From: an uncultured Raoultella sp.
Lineage (GTDB): Bacteria > Pseudomonadota > Gammaproteobacteria > Enterobacterales > Enterobacteriaceae
Assembly: GCA_900759445.1 (NCBI GenBank)
Contig: CAAEVH010000029.1
Span: 1 to 47,372 of the forward strand
Length of the DNA stretch: 47,372 nt
Direction: 5' to 3'
Below the pieces are notes generated by a model. The model was not told the DNA's origin and made no database searches. It saw only the letters and a program-made list of their open reading frames with translations. The translations under genes and the position numbers were made by a program. Positions 9,016 to 18,918 of this stretch are shown piece by piece (position 1 is the stretch's first letter; the number at the start of each line of letters is the position of its first letter).

Positions 9016-9750
9016 TTAAACCTCCTGCCAGAGAGCGGGTTGAGCACGTCCCATCAACGGGGTTACAAACGCTTCGTCCAGACCCAGATAGAACACGTGC
9101 GGTGATGTCCCGTTTTCCGGTTTCAGGACTTTGATGGCGTCATGGTGTTCACGCAGCATTTGAGAAATTCGGCTGTGCGGATCTTTGATATCGCCTATGA
9201 TGCGCGCGCCGCCGACGCAGGATTCCACGCAGGCCGGGAGCAGGCCTGCTTCGAGGCGGTGAACGCAAAAGGTACATTTATCGGCGGTTTGTGTTTCATG
9301 GTTGATGAACCGCGCATCATAAGGGCAGGCCTGCACGCAGTAGGCGCAGCCCACGCAGCGCGTGTTGTCGACCACCACAATGCCGTCTTCGCGTTGGAAA
9401 GTAGCCTGTACCGGGCAAACGGGCACGCAGGGAGGATTATCACAATGGTTGCACAGCCGCGGCAGCAGGACGTTGGTGACGCTCTGCTGACCTTCAATCT
9501 GCACCTGGTACTGGTTAACGAGGGTGCGAAATTCACCCTGCGGCGTCTGGTTTTCAATGGCGCAACTGACAGTACAGGCCTGGCAGCCGATACAGCGTCG
9601 CAGGTCAACCAGCATGGCATAGCGATGCTGAAGTGAGCCTTCATGGCGTTCAGGCGAGAAGGGAAATTGCGCTTGAGCCAAGGGTACCAGTGATGCGCCA
9701 GCGGTCAGGACGCCCAGTTGCTGGAGAAACTGCCGTTTACTGCTGTCCAT
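9016..9750 (-). CDS. ttrB: Tetrathionate reductase FeS subunit TtrB
   Basis: This four-cluster ferredoxin subunit carries electrons from TtrC to TtrA. Cys groups CIGCQACTVSC, CNHCDNPPCVPVC, CVGCAYCVQAC and CTFC/CVESC supply 16 ligands. The start at 9750 is favoured over the longer frame to 9783 because GGGAG lies 5 bp upstream and the protein then begins MDSSKRQFLQQLGVLTAGAS. That signal has a KR pair in place of the usual Tat RR, a natural variant established for Salmonella TtrB. The product is 244 residues. First gene of the ttrBCA operon, divergent from ttrS. Confidence 0.93.
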   Translation of the reverse strand: MDSSKRQFLQQLGVLTAGASLVPLAQAQFPFSPERHEGSLQHRYAMLVDLRRCIGCQACTVSCAIENQTPQGEFRTLVNQYQVQIEGQQSVTNVLLPRLCNHCDNPPCVPVCPVQATFQREDGIVVVDNTRCVGCAYCVQACPYDARFINHETQTADKCTFCVHRLEAGLLPACVESCVGGARIIGDIKDPHSRISQMLREHHDAIKVLKPENGTSPHVFYLGLDEAFVTPLMGRAQPALWQEV

Positions 9751-9865
9751 ATTTTCTCCCGTCACGATGCAACAACGAAACATTGGTCACGCCGTTGGTT
9801 TGCGTGTGATGAATAAAGAATCTTGATGATTTACAGTGTAAAAATCGTGACGGGGGGTACTCTAT

Positions 9866-9879
9866 TGTGGTTAACCACA
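9866..9879. promoter_or_regulatory. Perfect palindrome, candidate TtrR operator
   Basis: TGTGGTTAACCACA is a perfect 14-bp inverted repeat in the 179-bp gap between divergent ttrB and ttrS. TtrR, a LuxR-type response regulator, should bind a symmetric site here to activate ttrBCA. Assignment to TtrR is by position only. Confidence 0.5.
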
Positions 9880-9893
9880 TACCCGGCTTGTTG

Positions 9894-9907
9894 TTGATCT
9901 AAAACAA
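9894..9907. promoter_or_regulatory. FNR-like site in the ttrB-ttrS gap
   Basis: TTGAT-CTAA-AACAA matches the FNR consensus TTGATNNNNATCAA at 9 of 10 defined positions. FNR-dependent anaerobic expression of ttrBCA is established in Salmonella. The site lies about 150 bp before the ttrB start and 23 bp before the ttrS start, so it could serve either gene. Confidence 0.6.
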
Positions 9908-9929
9908 CATAATTGACAGGGATAATTGA

Positions 9930-11711
9930 GTGGGACGCAACGTAGCAAAATGTCTGACGGTGCTGGTGTCGCTATGGATGCTAAGCGGTGTGGTCAGGGC
10001 TCAGACATGGAACATTGGCGTTTTGGCGATGCGTGGGGAGGTCTCCACACGTAATCACTGGCAGCCGCTGGAAACCCTGTTGAATCAGCAAATTCCCGGC
10101 GAACAGTTTCACATTCAACCACTGGACCTACGGCAAATGCAGGAGGCGGTGAATCGTGGAACGGTACAATTTGTGGTCACGAATCCGGCGCAATTTGTTC
10201 AACTAAACAGCCGCGCTGCGCTACGCTGGCTGGCGTCACTCCGTTCTACTCGCGGGGGGAAAGCCACCAGTAATGTGATTGGCAGCGCGATCCTCGTCAG
10301 GCGCGATAGCGGGATAACCTCCGCACACGATCTGATCGGCAAAACGGTGGGTGCCATTGATGCTCAGGCATTTGGCGGCTATTTGCTGGGATATAAAGCG
10401 CTCAGCGATGCCGGGCTGCGCCCGGAGCGCGATTTGCGCCTGACGTTTACCGGATTTCCCGCCGATGCCTTACTCTATTTATTACGCGAAAAAGCCGTGC
10501 AGGCGGTGATTGTGCCGGTGTGCCTGCTGGAAAAAATGGACGAAGAAGGGCTTATTCGTAAAACAGATTTTACGGCCGTGCTTAACCATCCTACGTCGAT
10601 TCCCTGTTTAACCAGTACGCCGCTCTATCCTGACTGGTCATTTGCGGCACTGCCTGCGGTAAGCGACGAGCTGGCCGATCGCGTCACGCGGGCTCTGTTC
10701 AACGCGCCGCAAAACGCGACGTTTCGCTGGGGGGCGCCCGCCTCGACCCGCGAGGTGGAAGCGTTACTGCGCGATGTCCGCCAGCATCCGCAGCAGCGCC
10801 AGTTGTGGCTGGATGTCAAAAGCTGGTTTATTCAACATCGGCTGGCGATGGGGGCCGCGGCTCTCGTACTGTTGTTGCTGACGCTCAATTACATCTGGGT
10901 GATGTTGCTGGTCCGCCGACGCGGCAGGCAGTTGGAGCGAAACAACGTATTGTTGCGCAAACAGGAACAGGAGCTGGAAACCGCTCGCCAAATGAGCGTG
11001 CTTGGCGAGATGACGTCGGGTTTTGCCCACGAGCTCAATCAGCCGCTATCGGCTATCCGTCATTATGCGCAGGGCTGTCTGATCCGCCTGCGTAGTCAGG
11101 ATCAACAGCATCCGCTGCTGCCCGCGCTGGAGCACATTGATACCCAGGCGCAGCGGGGGGCTGATACGCTGCACAATCTTCGCCAGTGGGTCAGCCAGGC
11201 ACAGGGCAATCCGGTGATGACCGATGACTGGCAGGTCGTCAACGTTCATGATGCTATCCATCACGTCTGGCAATTATTACGCATGCCCCAGCAATTTCCG
11301 GCGGTAGTGCTGCAAACGCAGATCGGTAAGGCGTTAACATTAACGTTGCCGAGTGTTCTCCTCGAACAGGTACTGGCCAATGTGGTTCTCAACGCCGCCC
11401 AGGCGGGGGCAACCACCGTGTGGTTTAGCGCTCAGCGTGAGGATGGTGATGTGAGTATTCAGGTGCAGGATAACGCCGGAGGTATTGATGAGGTGCAGCT
11501 GTACCAAGCTTTTCAGCCGTTTATGACCACCCGTAAAGAGGGCATGGGGCTGGGGCTAGCCATTTGCCAGCGGCTGGTGCGCTACGCAAACGGAGACATT
11601 GAGATCAAAAATCATCAGGCTCCAGATGAAAAAGCGGGCGTGGTGGTGACATTACATTTTAAGCAAAACCCGGAGGGAGGCCGTCGTGGCAATCATTCAT
11701 CTGCTGGATGA
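9930..11711 (+). CDS. ttrS: Tetrathionate sensor histidine kinase TtrS
   Basis: The 593-residue kinase senses periplasmic tetrathionate. It starts with GTG and has a signal peptide ending near VVRA. Residues about 27-295 form a PhnD-like periplasmic binding domain, a membrane helix covers about 304-325, and a HisKA domain carries the phosphorylated His367 in FAHELNQPLSAIRH. The HATPase domain follows, with VVLNAAQAG (N box), DNAGGI (G1) and GMGLGLAICQ (G2). ttrR starts inside its 3' end (26 bp overlap), so sensor and regulator are translationally coupled. Confidence 0.94.
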   Translation: MGRNVAKCLTVLVSLWMLSGVVRAQTWNIGVLAMRGEVSTRNHWQPLETLLNQQIPGEQFHIQPLDLRQMQEAVNRGTVQFVVTNPAQFVQLNSRAALRWLASLRSTRGGKATSNVIGSAILVRRDSGITSAHDLIGKTVGAIDAQAFGGYLLGYKALSDAGLRPERDLRLTFTGFPADALLYLLREKAVQAVIVPVCLLEKMDEEGLIRKTDFTAVLNHPTSIPCLTSTPLYPDWSFAALPAVSDELADRVTRALFNAPQNATFRWGAPASTREVEALLRDVRQHPQQRQLWLDVKSWFIQHRLAMGAAALVLLLLTLNYIWVMLLVRRRGRQLERNNVLLRKQEQELETARQMSVLGEMTSGFAHELNQPLSAIRHYAQGCLIRLRSQDQQHPLLPALEHIDTQAQRGADTLHNLRQWVSQAQGNPVMTDDWQVVNVHDAIHHVWQLLRMPQQFPAVVLQTQIGKALTLTLPSVLLEQVLANVVLNAAQAGATTVWFSAQREDGDVSIQVQDNAGGIDEVQLYQAFQPFMTTRKEGMGLGLAICQRLVRYANGDIEIKNHQAPDEKAGVVVTLHFKQNPEGGRRGNHSSAG

Positions 11712-12270
11712 CGATATTGCCGTCACCCAGGCTTGCGCGTTTTTACTGGAAAGTCTGGGATATGAGGTGTGTTGCTGGGAGCAAGGCGAAACATTCCTCA
11801 CCGAGGCAAATCTGCACCAGGTGGGCGTACTTTTGCTGGATATGCGTATGCCTGTAATGGATGGGCATGCTGTGCATGAAGCCATGCGCCAGCGTGAGAG
11901 TACGCTGGCGGTGGTATTTCTCACCGGGCATGGCGATGTGCCGATGGCGGTTGAGCAAATGAAACGCGGTGCGGTCGATTTTTTGCAAAAGCCGGTTTCC
12001 GCCGCGCCTCTGCAAGCGGCGTTAGAGCATGCAGTGCAGATCTCTCACGCCGCCTTTTCGCGACAAGAGATCGTGGTTTGCTATCAGCAGCTTACGCCAA
12101 AGGAGCGAGAGCTGGCGCAACTGGTAGCAAAAGGGTTAATGAATCGGGAAATTGCTGATGCCATGAATATTGCCGTGCGCACGGTTGAGGTTCATCGGGC
12201 CCGGGTGATGGAAAAAATGCAGGCGGGGAGTCTTGCTGAACTGGTTAATCGACTGCAGAGGATTCAGTAA
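11686..12270 (+). CDS. ttrR: Tetrathionate response regulator TtrR
   Basis: The 194-residue regulator has a receiver domain (acidic pocket LLDDD at residues 6-10, phosphoacceptor Asp52 in LLLDMRMP, Lys in LQKPVS near 105) and a C-terminal LuxR/FixJ-type helix-turn-helix (LTPKERELAQLVAKG through RTVEVHRARV). GTG at 11686 is supported by a GGAGGGAGG ribosome site 6-14 bp upstream. It activates ttrBCA when phosphorylated by TtrS. Length equals that of typical FixJ-like regulators. Confidence 0.94.
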   Translation: MAIIHLLDDDIAVTQACAFLLESLGYEVCCWEQGETFLTEANLHQVGVLLLDMRMPVMDGHAVHEAMRQRESTLAVVFLTGHGDVPMAVEQMKRGAVDFLQKPVSAAPLQAALEHAVQISHAAFSRQEIVVCYQQLTPKERELAQLVAKGLMNREIADAMNIAVRTVEVHRARVMEKMQAGSLAELVNRLQRIQ

Positions 12271-12362
12271 ATTTATGACATTTATTTGATTTTCATTGAA
12301 TTTTGTCTAATCCGTCAGACTGATATATGCTGTTGGTTTGAGTTAATGACGAGCGGGAAAAA

Positions 12363-12572
12363 ATGGGAAATCAGACCAAAGACGATGAGTTGTACCGTGA
12401 AATGTGCAGAGTAGTCGGTAAAGTAGTGCTGGAAATGCGCGATCTGGGACAAGAGCCTAAGCATATCGTCATTGCGGGAGTACTGAGAACCACCCTCGCC
12501 AACCAGCGTGTGAAGCGCAGCGAGTTAGAAAAACAGGCTATTGAGACCGTAATTAAAGCATTAGCCGGTTAA
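12363..12572 (+). CDS. fumD: Fumarase D, small Orf70/YdhZ protein
   Basis: The 69-residue cytosolic protein MGNQTKDDELYREMCRVVGK... is nearly identical to what I remember of E. coli YdhZ, renamed FumD for its fumarate hydratase activity, and to Salmonella Orf70. It has no signal or membrane segment. In E. coli it lies next to pykF; here the MetNIQ-like and ttr genes separate the two. A terminator follows within 15 bp. Confidence 0.9.
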   Translation: MGNQTKDDELYREMCRVVGKVVLEMRDLGQEPKHIVIAGVLRTTLANQRVKRSELEKQAIETVIKALAG

Positions 12573-12582
12573 TCCACAAAAA

Positions 12583-12613
12583 GAGGATGGTGGTCTCGTT
12601 CGCCGTCCTTTTA
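12583..12613 (+). terminator. Terminator after fumD
   Basis: GGATGG (12585-12590) pairs with CCGTCC (12603-12608), followed by TTTTATT. An A-rich arm precedes it. It separates fumD from the ydh operon. Confidence 0.75.
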
Positions 12614-12826
12614 TTCTCGTCACGTTAATTTATCAATATATATAATTTAGTGCTGCAATTAGAGGAGTAATCTTCGCTGTATATTAAGTTATATCCCGAG
12701 TGATATATTAAAATATATATGCGAGTAGAGTCACAAATATTTGCAAAGCATGTGAAATATTATTTCAACTTATCTTAATGATAATAAATCTCACTCCGCA
12801 TTTATTATTTCACTTCCGTTTTTTAA
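12614..12826. other. AT-rich intergenic stretch upstream of the ydhY promoter
   Basis: About 210 bp rich in TATATA runs between the fumD terminator and the FNR box. I see no gene. It may hold upstream sites for NarL/NarP, reported to act on ydhY in E. coli, but no clear heptamer pair stands out. Confidence 0.4.
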
Positions 12827-12840
12827 TTGATGACGATCAA
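12827..12840 (+). promoter_or_regulatory. Consensus FNR box of the ydhYVWXUT promoter
   Basis: TTGAT-GACG-ATCAA is a perfect match to the FNR consensus. Its centre (12833.5) is 41.5 bp before a start near 12875, and CATTAT at 12863-12868 can serve as the -10. This is class II FNR geometry, consistent with the known FNR control of E. coli ydhY. Confidence 0.88.
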
Positions 12841-12875
12841 AACTATGAGCGCTGAATAACCACATTATCTTTACG

Positions 12876-13053
12876 CCTAACCCTAAAGGATTAGATTCAT
12901 TCAGTTTAACCACCGTCATTTTACGCGATCAGGTTAGGGCAAAAATTTACGTGTTGTTGGCAACATTAACCGCCCGAAATGGCTTGAGCTGCACGGGTTT
13001 AATTTAGCTGGAGGTGTTGCTAACACAGCGTTTGCGAAGAGGATGCGAAATAA
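12876..13053 (+). promoter_or_regulatory. Long structured 5' leader of ydhY
   Basis: About 180 nt separate the predicted transcription start from the ydhY ATG. CCTAACC (12876-12882) pairs with GGTTAGG (12931-12937). TGTTG-TTGG-CAACA (12951-12964) and GTGTT-GCTT-AACAC (13013-13026) are local hairpins, and ATTAACC...CCCG can pair with CGGG...TTTAAT between them. Such a folded leader before a Mo/W enzyme operon could be regulatory, possibly of the Moco type. I cannot confirm the class. Confidence 0.45.
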
Positions 13054-13680
13054 ATGAATCAGGTTGATCGTCCATTTTTAGATTGTGGTTTAACGCGGCT
13101 TGAATTTCTGCGGATATCAGGAAAAGGTTTGGCGGGATTAACCATCGCCCCTGCACTGTTATCACTTTTTGGCTGTAAGCAGGAAGATATCGACAGCGGT
13201 ACCGTGGGGCTTATCAATACGCCGAAAGGGGTGCTGGTGACCCAGCGAGCGCGCTGTACTGGCTGCCACCGCTGTGAAATTTCCTGTACCAATTATAACG
13301 ATGGTGCCGTGGGTACTTTCTTTTCCCGTATAAAAATCCATCGCAACTTCTTCTTTGGCGATGATGGCGTCGGGTCCGGTGGCGGACTTTATGGCGATTT
13401 AAACTATACCGCTGATACCTGCCGTCAGTGCAAAGATCCGCAATGCATGAAGGTCTGCCCCATTGGCGCTATTACCTGGAAACAGGAAGACGGCTGTATT
13501 GCGGTGGATCATAAACGTTGTATTGGCTGCAGCGCTTGTACCACCGCCTGCCCGTGGATGATGGCGACCGTGAATACCGAAACAAAAAAATCCTCAAAAT
13601 GTGTGTTATGTGGGGAGTGCGCCAATGCTTGTCCGACTGGGGCATTAAAAATTATCGAGTGGAAAGATATTACTGTTTGA
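13054..13680 (+). CDS. ydhY: Ferredoxin-like FeS protein YdhY
   Basis: The 208-residue protein has four ferredoxin-type Cys groups: CTGCHRCEISC, CRQCKDPQCMKVC, CIGCSACTTAC and CVLCGECANAC. It is the expected electron carrier for the AOR-type enzyme YdhV. The N terminus resembles a Tat signal (LTRLEFLRISGKG then a hydrophobic stretch) but has TR where RR is usual, and ends in a lipobox-like LFGC with Cys41. First gene of the six-gene anaerobic ydh operon, whose gene order is the same as in E. coli. Confidence 0.92.
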   Translation: MNQVDRPFLDCGLTRLEFLRISGKGLAGLTIAPALLSLFGCKQEDIDSGTVGLINTPKGVLVTQRARCTGCHRCEISCTNYNDGAVGTFFSRIKIHRNFFFGDDGVGSGGGLYGDLNYTADTCRQCKDPQCMKVCPIGAITWKQEDGCIAVDHKRCIGCSACTTACPWMMATVNTETKKSSKCVLCGECANACPTGALKIIEWKDITV

Positions 13681-13700
13681 TAGATAGCAGGCATACCTGA

Positions 13701-15902
<2,202 letters not shown>

Positions 15903-15912
15903 GGAATGCGAG

Positions 15913-16578
15913 ATGACTAACGTGAGCGACGTTCTGACCCCCGTAGAGGCGTTTCCTGACGAAGTGGATAGCCGAAAGAGACAGTGGCTGCAGGTGTTTC
16001 ACCCCCCTGTAGAACAGATGAATGTGCCCCAGGTTCAGGAACCAGCCAGCCCGGAGTCGATTGTGGCAGATTTTATCCGTCAGCATTCAGCATCGGGGCA
16101 ACTGGTGGCGCGCAGTGTCTTTTTGCTGCCGCCTTATTCGGTTCCTGAAACCGATCTTTCCGCGCTGCTGGATGTGCTGGGCCAGGACGCGAATGGTGCG
16201 GATATCACCTGTGTGCAGGGTGCGGAAGAAGCATATTTCTATTCGACGCAAACCATGACGGCAAATTACGCCGACATGTGTGTGCAGGTGGTGGAAAACG
16301 ACATCTGCCGTGCGATTGCCGAGGCGGTACGCTTCGACTGTCGAACGTATCCTCGCCCTTATAAGGTCGCCATGTTGACGCAACCGCCGTATCGCTTTGA
16401 GTCTCAACAGATTGCCGCTGCGCTCACGACCATGGAAACGCATCCTGATTATGCAGATATACGGACTGTGGAATCGTCAAATGCGGAGCCTTATTTGTTC
16501 AGCGAACGTTTTATGAGTTATGGCAAAGCGTACGGCCTGTGCGAATGGCTTGAGGTTGAGCAGTATCAGAACCCCTGA
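15913..16578 (+). CDS. ydhW: YdhW, uncharacterised ydh operon protein
   Basis: This 221-residue protein follows ydhV by 10 bp, with GGAATGCGAG upstream of its ATG. No signal peptide, membrane helix or clustered CxxC motif is present; four cysteines are scattered (DITC, DMCV, DICR, DCRT). It is slightly longer than I remember for the E. coli protein (215). Constant association with the AOR-type subunit suggests a maturation or accessory role, but there is no direct evidence. Confidence 0.88.
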   Translation: MTNVSDVLTPVEAFPDEVDSRKRQWLQVFHPPVEQMNVPQVQEPASPESIVADFIRQHSASGQLVARSVFLLPPYSVPETDLSALLDVLGQDANGADITCVQGAEEAYFYSTQTMTANYADMCVQVVENDICRAIAEAVRFDCRTYPRPYKVAMLTQPPYRFESQQIAAALTTMETHPDYADIRTVESSNAEPYLFSERFMSYGKAYGLCEWLEVEQYQNP

Positions 16579-16642
16579 ATTATTCAGGTTGATGTCATGG
16601 AACGTGTGGACGACCACTGTCACAGTATTAGAGGATAACCCG

Positions 16643-17311
16643 ATGTCCTTCACCCGACGAAAATTTGTCATTGGCATGGGGACGGTGATTTTTTTCACTG
16701 GCCCAGGTCAAAATCTGTTAGCGAGTACCAGGAGTTCTAAAGACGTACATTACGTCATGATTCACGATGAATCACTGTGTAACGGATGTAATATCTGCGC
16801 CCGCGCATGCAGGAAAACCAACCATGTTCCTGCGCAGGGTAGCCGTTTGTCGATAGCTCATATTCCGGTTTCGGACAACGACAACGAAACGCTGTATCAC
16901 TACTTCCGTCAGTCCTGCCAGCACTGTGATGATGCTCCCTGTATTGAGGTGTGTCCGACTGGCGCCTCATGGCGAGATGACAACGGTATTGTGCGGGTAG
17001 ACACGTCTTCCTGTATTGGCTGCAGTTACTGTATTGGCGCGTGTCCTTATCAGGTGCGTTATCTCAACCCGCAGACCAAAGTGGCGGATAAATGCGACTT
17101 TTGCGCTGAATCACGTCTGGCGAAAGGTTTCCCGCCGATCTGTGTTAACGCCTGCCCGGAACATGCGCTGATTTTTGGTCGCGAAGATAGCCCGGAAATT
17201 CAGACCTGGTTGAGAGAAAATAAGTATTACGAGCATCAACTTGCAGGCGCCGGGAAACCCCATCTGTATCGTCGGTTCGGTCAACATTTGATTAAAAAGG
17301 AAAATGTATGA
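16643..17311 (+). CDS. ydhX: Tat-exported ferredoxin-like protein YdhX
   Basis: The 222-residue protein starts MSFTRRKFVIGMGTVIFFTG, a Tat signal with an intact RR. GAGGA lies 8 bp before the ATG at 16643. An upstream in-frame ATG would bury the Tat motif, so the shorter form is chosen. Four FeS groups follow: CNGCNICARAC, CQHCDDAPCIEVC, CIGCSYCIGAC and CDFC/CVNAC, a DmsB/NrfC-like arrangement. It should sit in the periplasm and exchange electrons with the cytochrome b YdhU, whose ATG overlaps its stop. Confidence 0.93.
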   Translation: MSFTRRKFVIGMGTVIFFTGPGQNLLASTRSSKDVHYVMIHDESLCNGCNICARACRKTNHVPAQGSRLSIAHIPVSDNDNETLYHYFRQSCQHCDDAPCIEVCPTGASWRDDNGIVRVDTSSCIGCSYCIGACPYQVRYLNPQTKVADKCDFCAESRLAKGFPPICVNACPEHALIFGREDSPEIQTWLRENKYYEHQLAGAGKPHLYRRFGQHLIKKENV

Positions 17312-18093
17312 ACGCGTCGCAGAATGCCGAACAGTTTCACGCCCAGCTTGCGCAGTTTGTTCCCCTGTTTTCACCGGACTACTGGCCTGTGTGGTTGGTC
17401 ATCGCCGGGTTAATGCTGGTGGGGATGTGGCTGGTGCTGGCGCTACACGCCATGCTGCGCTTTCGGGCCGCACATAAAGCGTCGGCAGGGCACGGTGAGA
17501 AAGTCTATTTATACTCGAAGGCCGTTCGTTTGTGGCACTGGTCGAATGCGCTGCTATTTCTGCTACTGCTGGTCAGTGGCCTGGTCAATCACTTCTCCGT
17601 CGTCAGTGCGTCGGTGATGAAAAGCCTGCTTACCGTGCATGAGGTCTGCGGCTTTTTGCTGCTCGCCTGCTGGATTGGCTTTGTCCTGATCAATCTGATT
17701 GGCGGCAACGGGCATCACTATATTATTCAACGTCAGGGCTGGATCGGACGAGCGCAAAGACAAACGCGTTTTTACCTTTTTGGCATTATGCAGGGCGAGT
17801 CACACCCATTCCCGGCATCAAAGCGTTCTAAATTCAACCCGCTACAGCAGGCGGCCTATGTTGGCGTGATGTATGGCTTACTGCCACTGCTGCTGATCTC
17901 AGGGTTGTTATCGCTCTATCCGACGGTTGTCGGTGACCTGTTCCCCGGCGTGCGTTACTGGTTGCTCCAGGCGCACTTCGCGCTGGCAATAATCAGTCTG
18001 TTTTTCATTTTTGGGCATCTTTATCTCTGCACGACAGGTCGTACGCCGGGCGAAACCTTCAAGTGTATGGTGGATGGCTATCACCGGCATTAA
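17308..18093 (+). CDS. ydhU: Cytochrome b-type membrane subunit YdhU
   Basis: The 261-residue integral membrane protein belongs to the PhsC/thiosulfate reductase cytochrome b group. Hydrophobic helices carry candidate haem-ligand histidines in RLWHWSNALLF, HEVCGFLL, LLQAHFALAII and FGHLYL. It overlaps ydhX by 4 bp (ATGA). It probably links the quinone pool to YdhX across the membrane. Confidence 0.92.
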   Translation: MNASQNAEQFHAQLAQFVPLFSPDYWPVWLVIAGLMLVGMWLVLALHAMLRFRAAHKASAGHGEKVYLYSKAVRLWHWSNALLFLLLLVSGLVNHFSVVSASVMKSLLTVHEVCGFLLLACWIGFVLINLIGGNGHHYIIQRQGWIGRAQRQTRFYLFGIMQGESHPFPASKRSKFNPLQQAAYVGVMYGLLPLLLISGLLSLYPTVVGDLFPGVRYWLLQAHFALAIISLFFIFGHLYLCTTGRTPGETFKCMVDGYHRH

Positions 18094-18096
18094 GCG

Positions 18097-18909
18097 ATGA
18101 TGATTACGCGAAGTGACTTACGGGCCTGGCGCGTTGGGCCCGTAATGTATCGCTGGTTTCTACGCGCGTTTCCAACTGGCGGAAGCTATGCTGATGTCCA
18201 TCGTGCGCTCCAGCGGGAAGGGTATACAGACTGGGCAAATAGTCTGGTGGAATACGGCTGGTCAAAATGGCGGGAAGAGGCGAGTTTTGCCCAGCAGGAT
18301 ATTCGCGCGATGGGGAATATTTCCCGTGTGCAAACGGCGGGGGAAATCAGCCGTCCGCTGGCGAGTGCGGAAGATAATGCCCGATTCAGTTGTGCAAGTG
18401 ATAACGTTAAAATCACCAGCGCCGGGTATGCCGCACAGATCGCCAGCGCAGGTTACAGCGCACGTATTGGTAGCGTAGGCTATAACGCGCATATCGGCAG
18501 TTCAGGCGATCGCGGGCGAATTGCGGTTGCGGGAAATTCGGCACGTATCAGTAGCGTGGGTGACGGGACGCGTATCGCCAGTACCGGCATGCGCGTACGC
18601 ATCAGTTCGCTCGGCGACAGAAACCGGATTGCCTGCGGTGGTGATTTAACCCAGTTGGCCTGTTTTGGCGCAGAGTCTAAAATCGCCAACTGCGCCGACA
18701 ACATCCACATTATTGCCAGCGGAGAGAACGCCGTTGTTGCCAGTACCGGTGTTGTCGATTCGATAATACTCGGTCCCGGCGGCTGCGCGGCGCTAGCCTA
18801 TCACGATGGCGAGAGAATGCGTTTTGCGCTTGCCGTTGAGGGGGAAAATAACATTCGGGCGGGCGTGAAATATCGGCTCAACGAAGACCACCAGTTTGTG
18901 GAATGTTGA
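18097..18909 (+). CDS. ydhT: YdhT, predicted nonapeptide-repeat beta-solenoid protein
   Basis: The 270-residue protein closes the operon and starts 3 bp after ydhU. Residues 94-219 are 14 consecutive 9-residue units of pattern x-x-x-I-x-S-x-G-[DYN], for example SARIGSVGY, NAHIGSSGD and GTRIASTGM; one or two weaker units precede them. Such a repeat should fold as a narrow beta-solenoid or beta-roll. The N-terminal 75 residues are non-repetitive and Trp-rich. No signal peptide is seen. Function is unknown. Confidence 0.9.
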   Translation: MMITRSDLRAWRVGPVMYRWFLRAFPTGGSYADVHRALQREGYTDWANSLVEYGWSKWREEASFAQQDIRAMGNISRVQTAGEISRPLASAEDNARFSCASDNVKITSAGYAAQIASAGYSARIGSVGYNAHIGSSGDRGRIAVAGNSARISSVGDGTRIASTGMRVRISSLGDRNRIACGGDLTQLACFGAESKIANCADNIHIIASGENAVVASTGVVDSIILGPGGCAALAYHDGERMRFALAVEGENNIRAGVKYRLNEDHQFVEC

Positions 18910-18918
18910 GCCGTGATC

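Noticed and set aside
12274..12300. TTGATTTTCATTGA upstream of fumD as an FNR site
   Set aside because: The second half-site matches only 3 of 5 positions; too weak to call.
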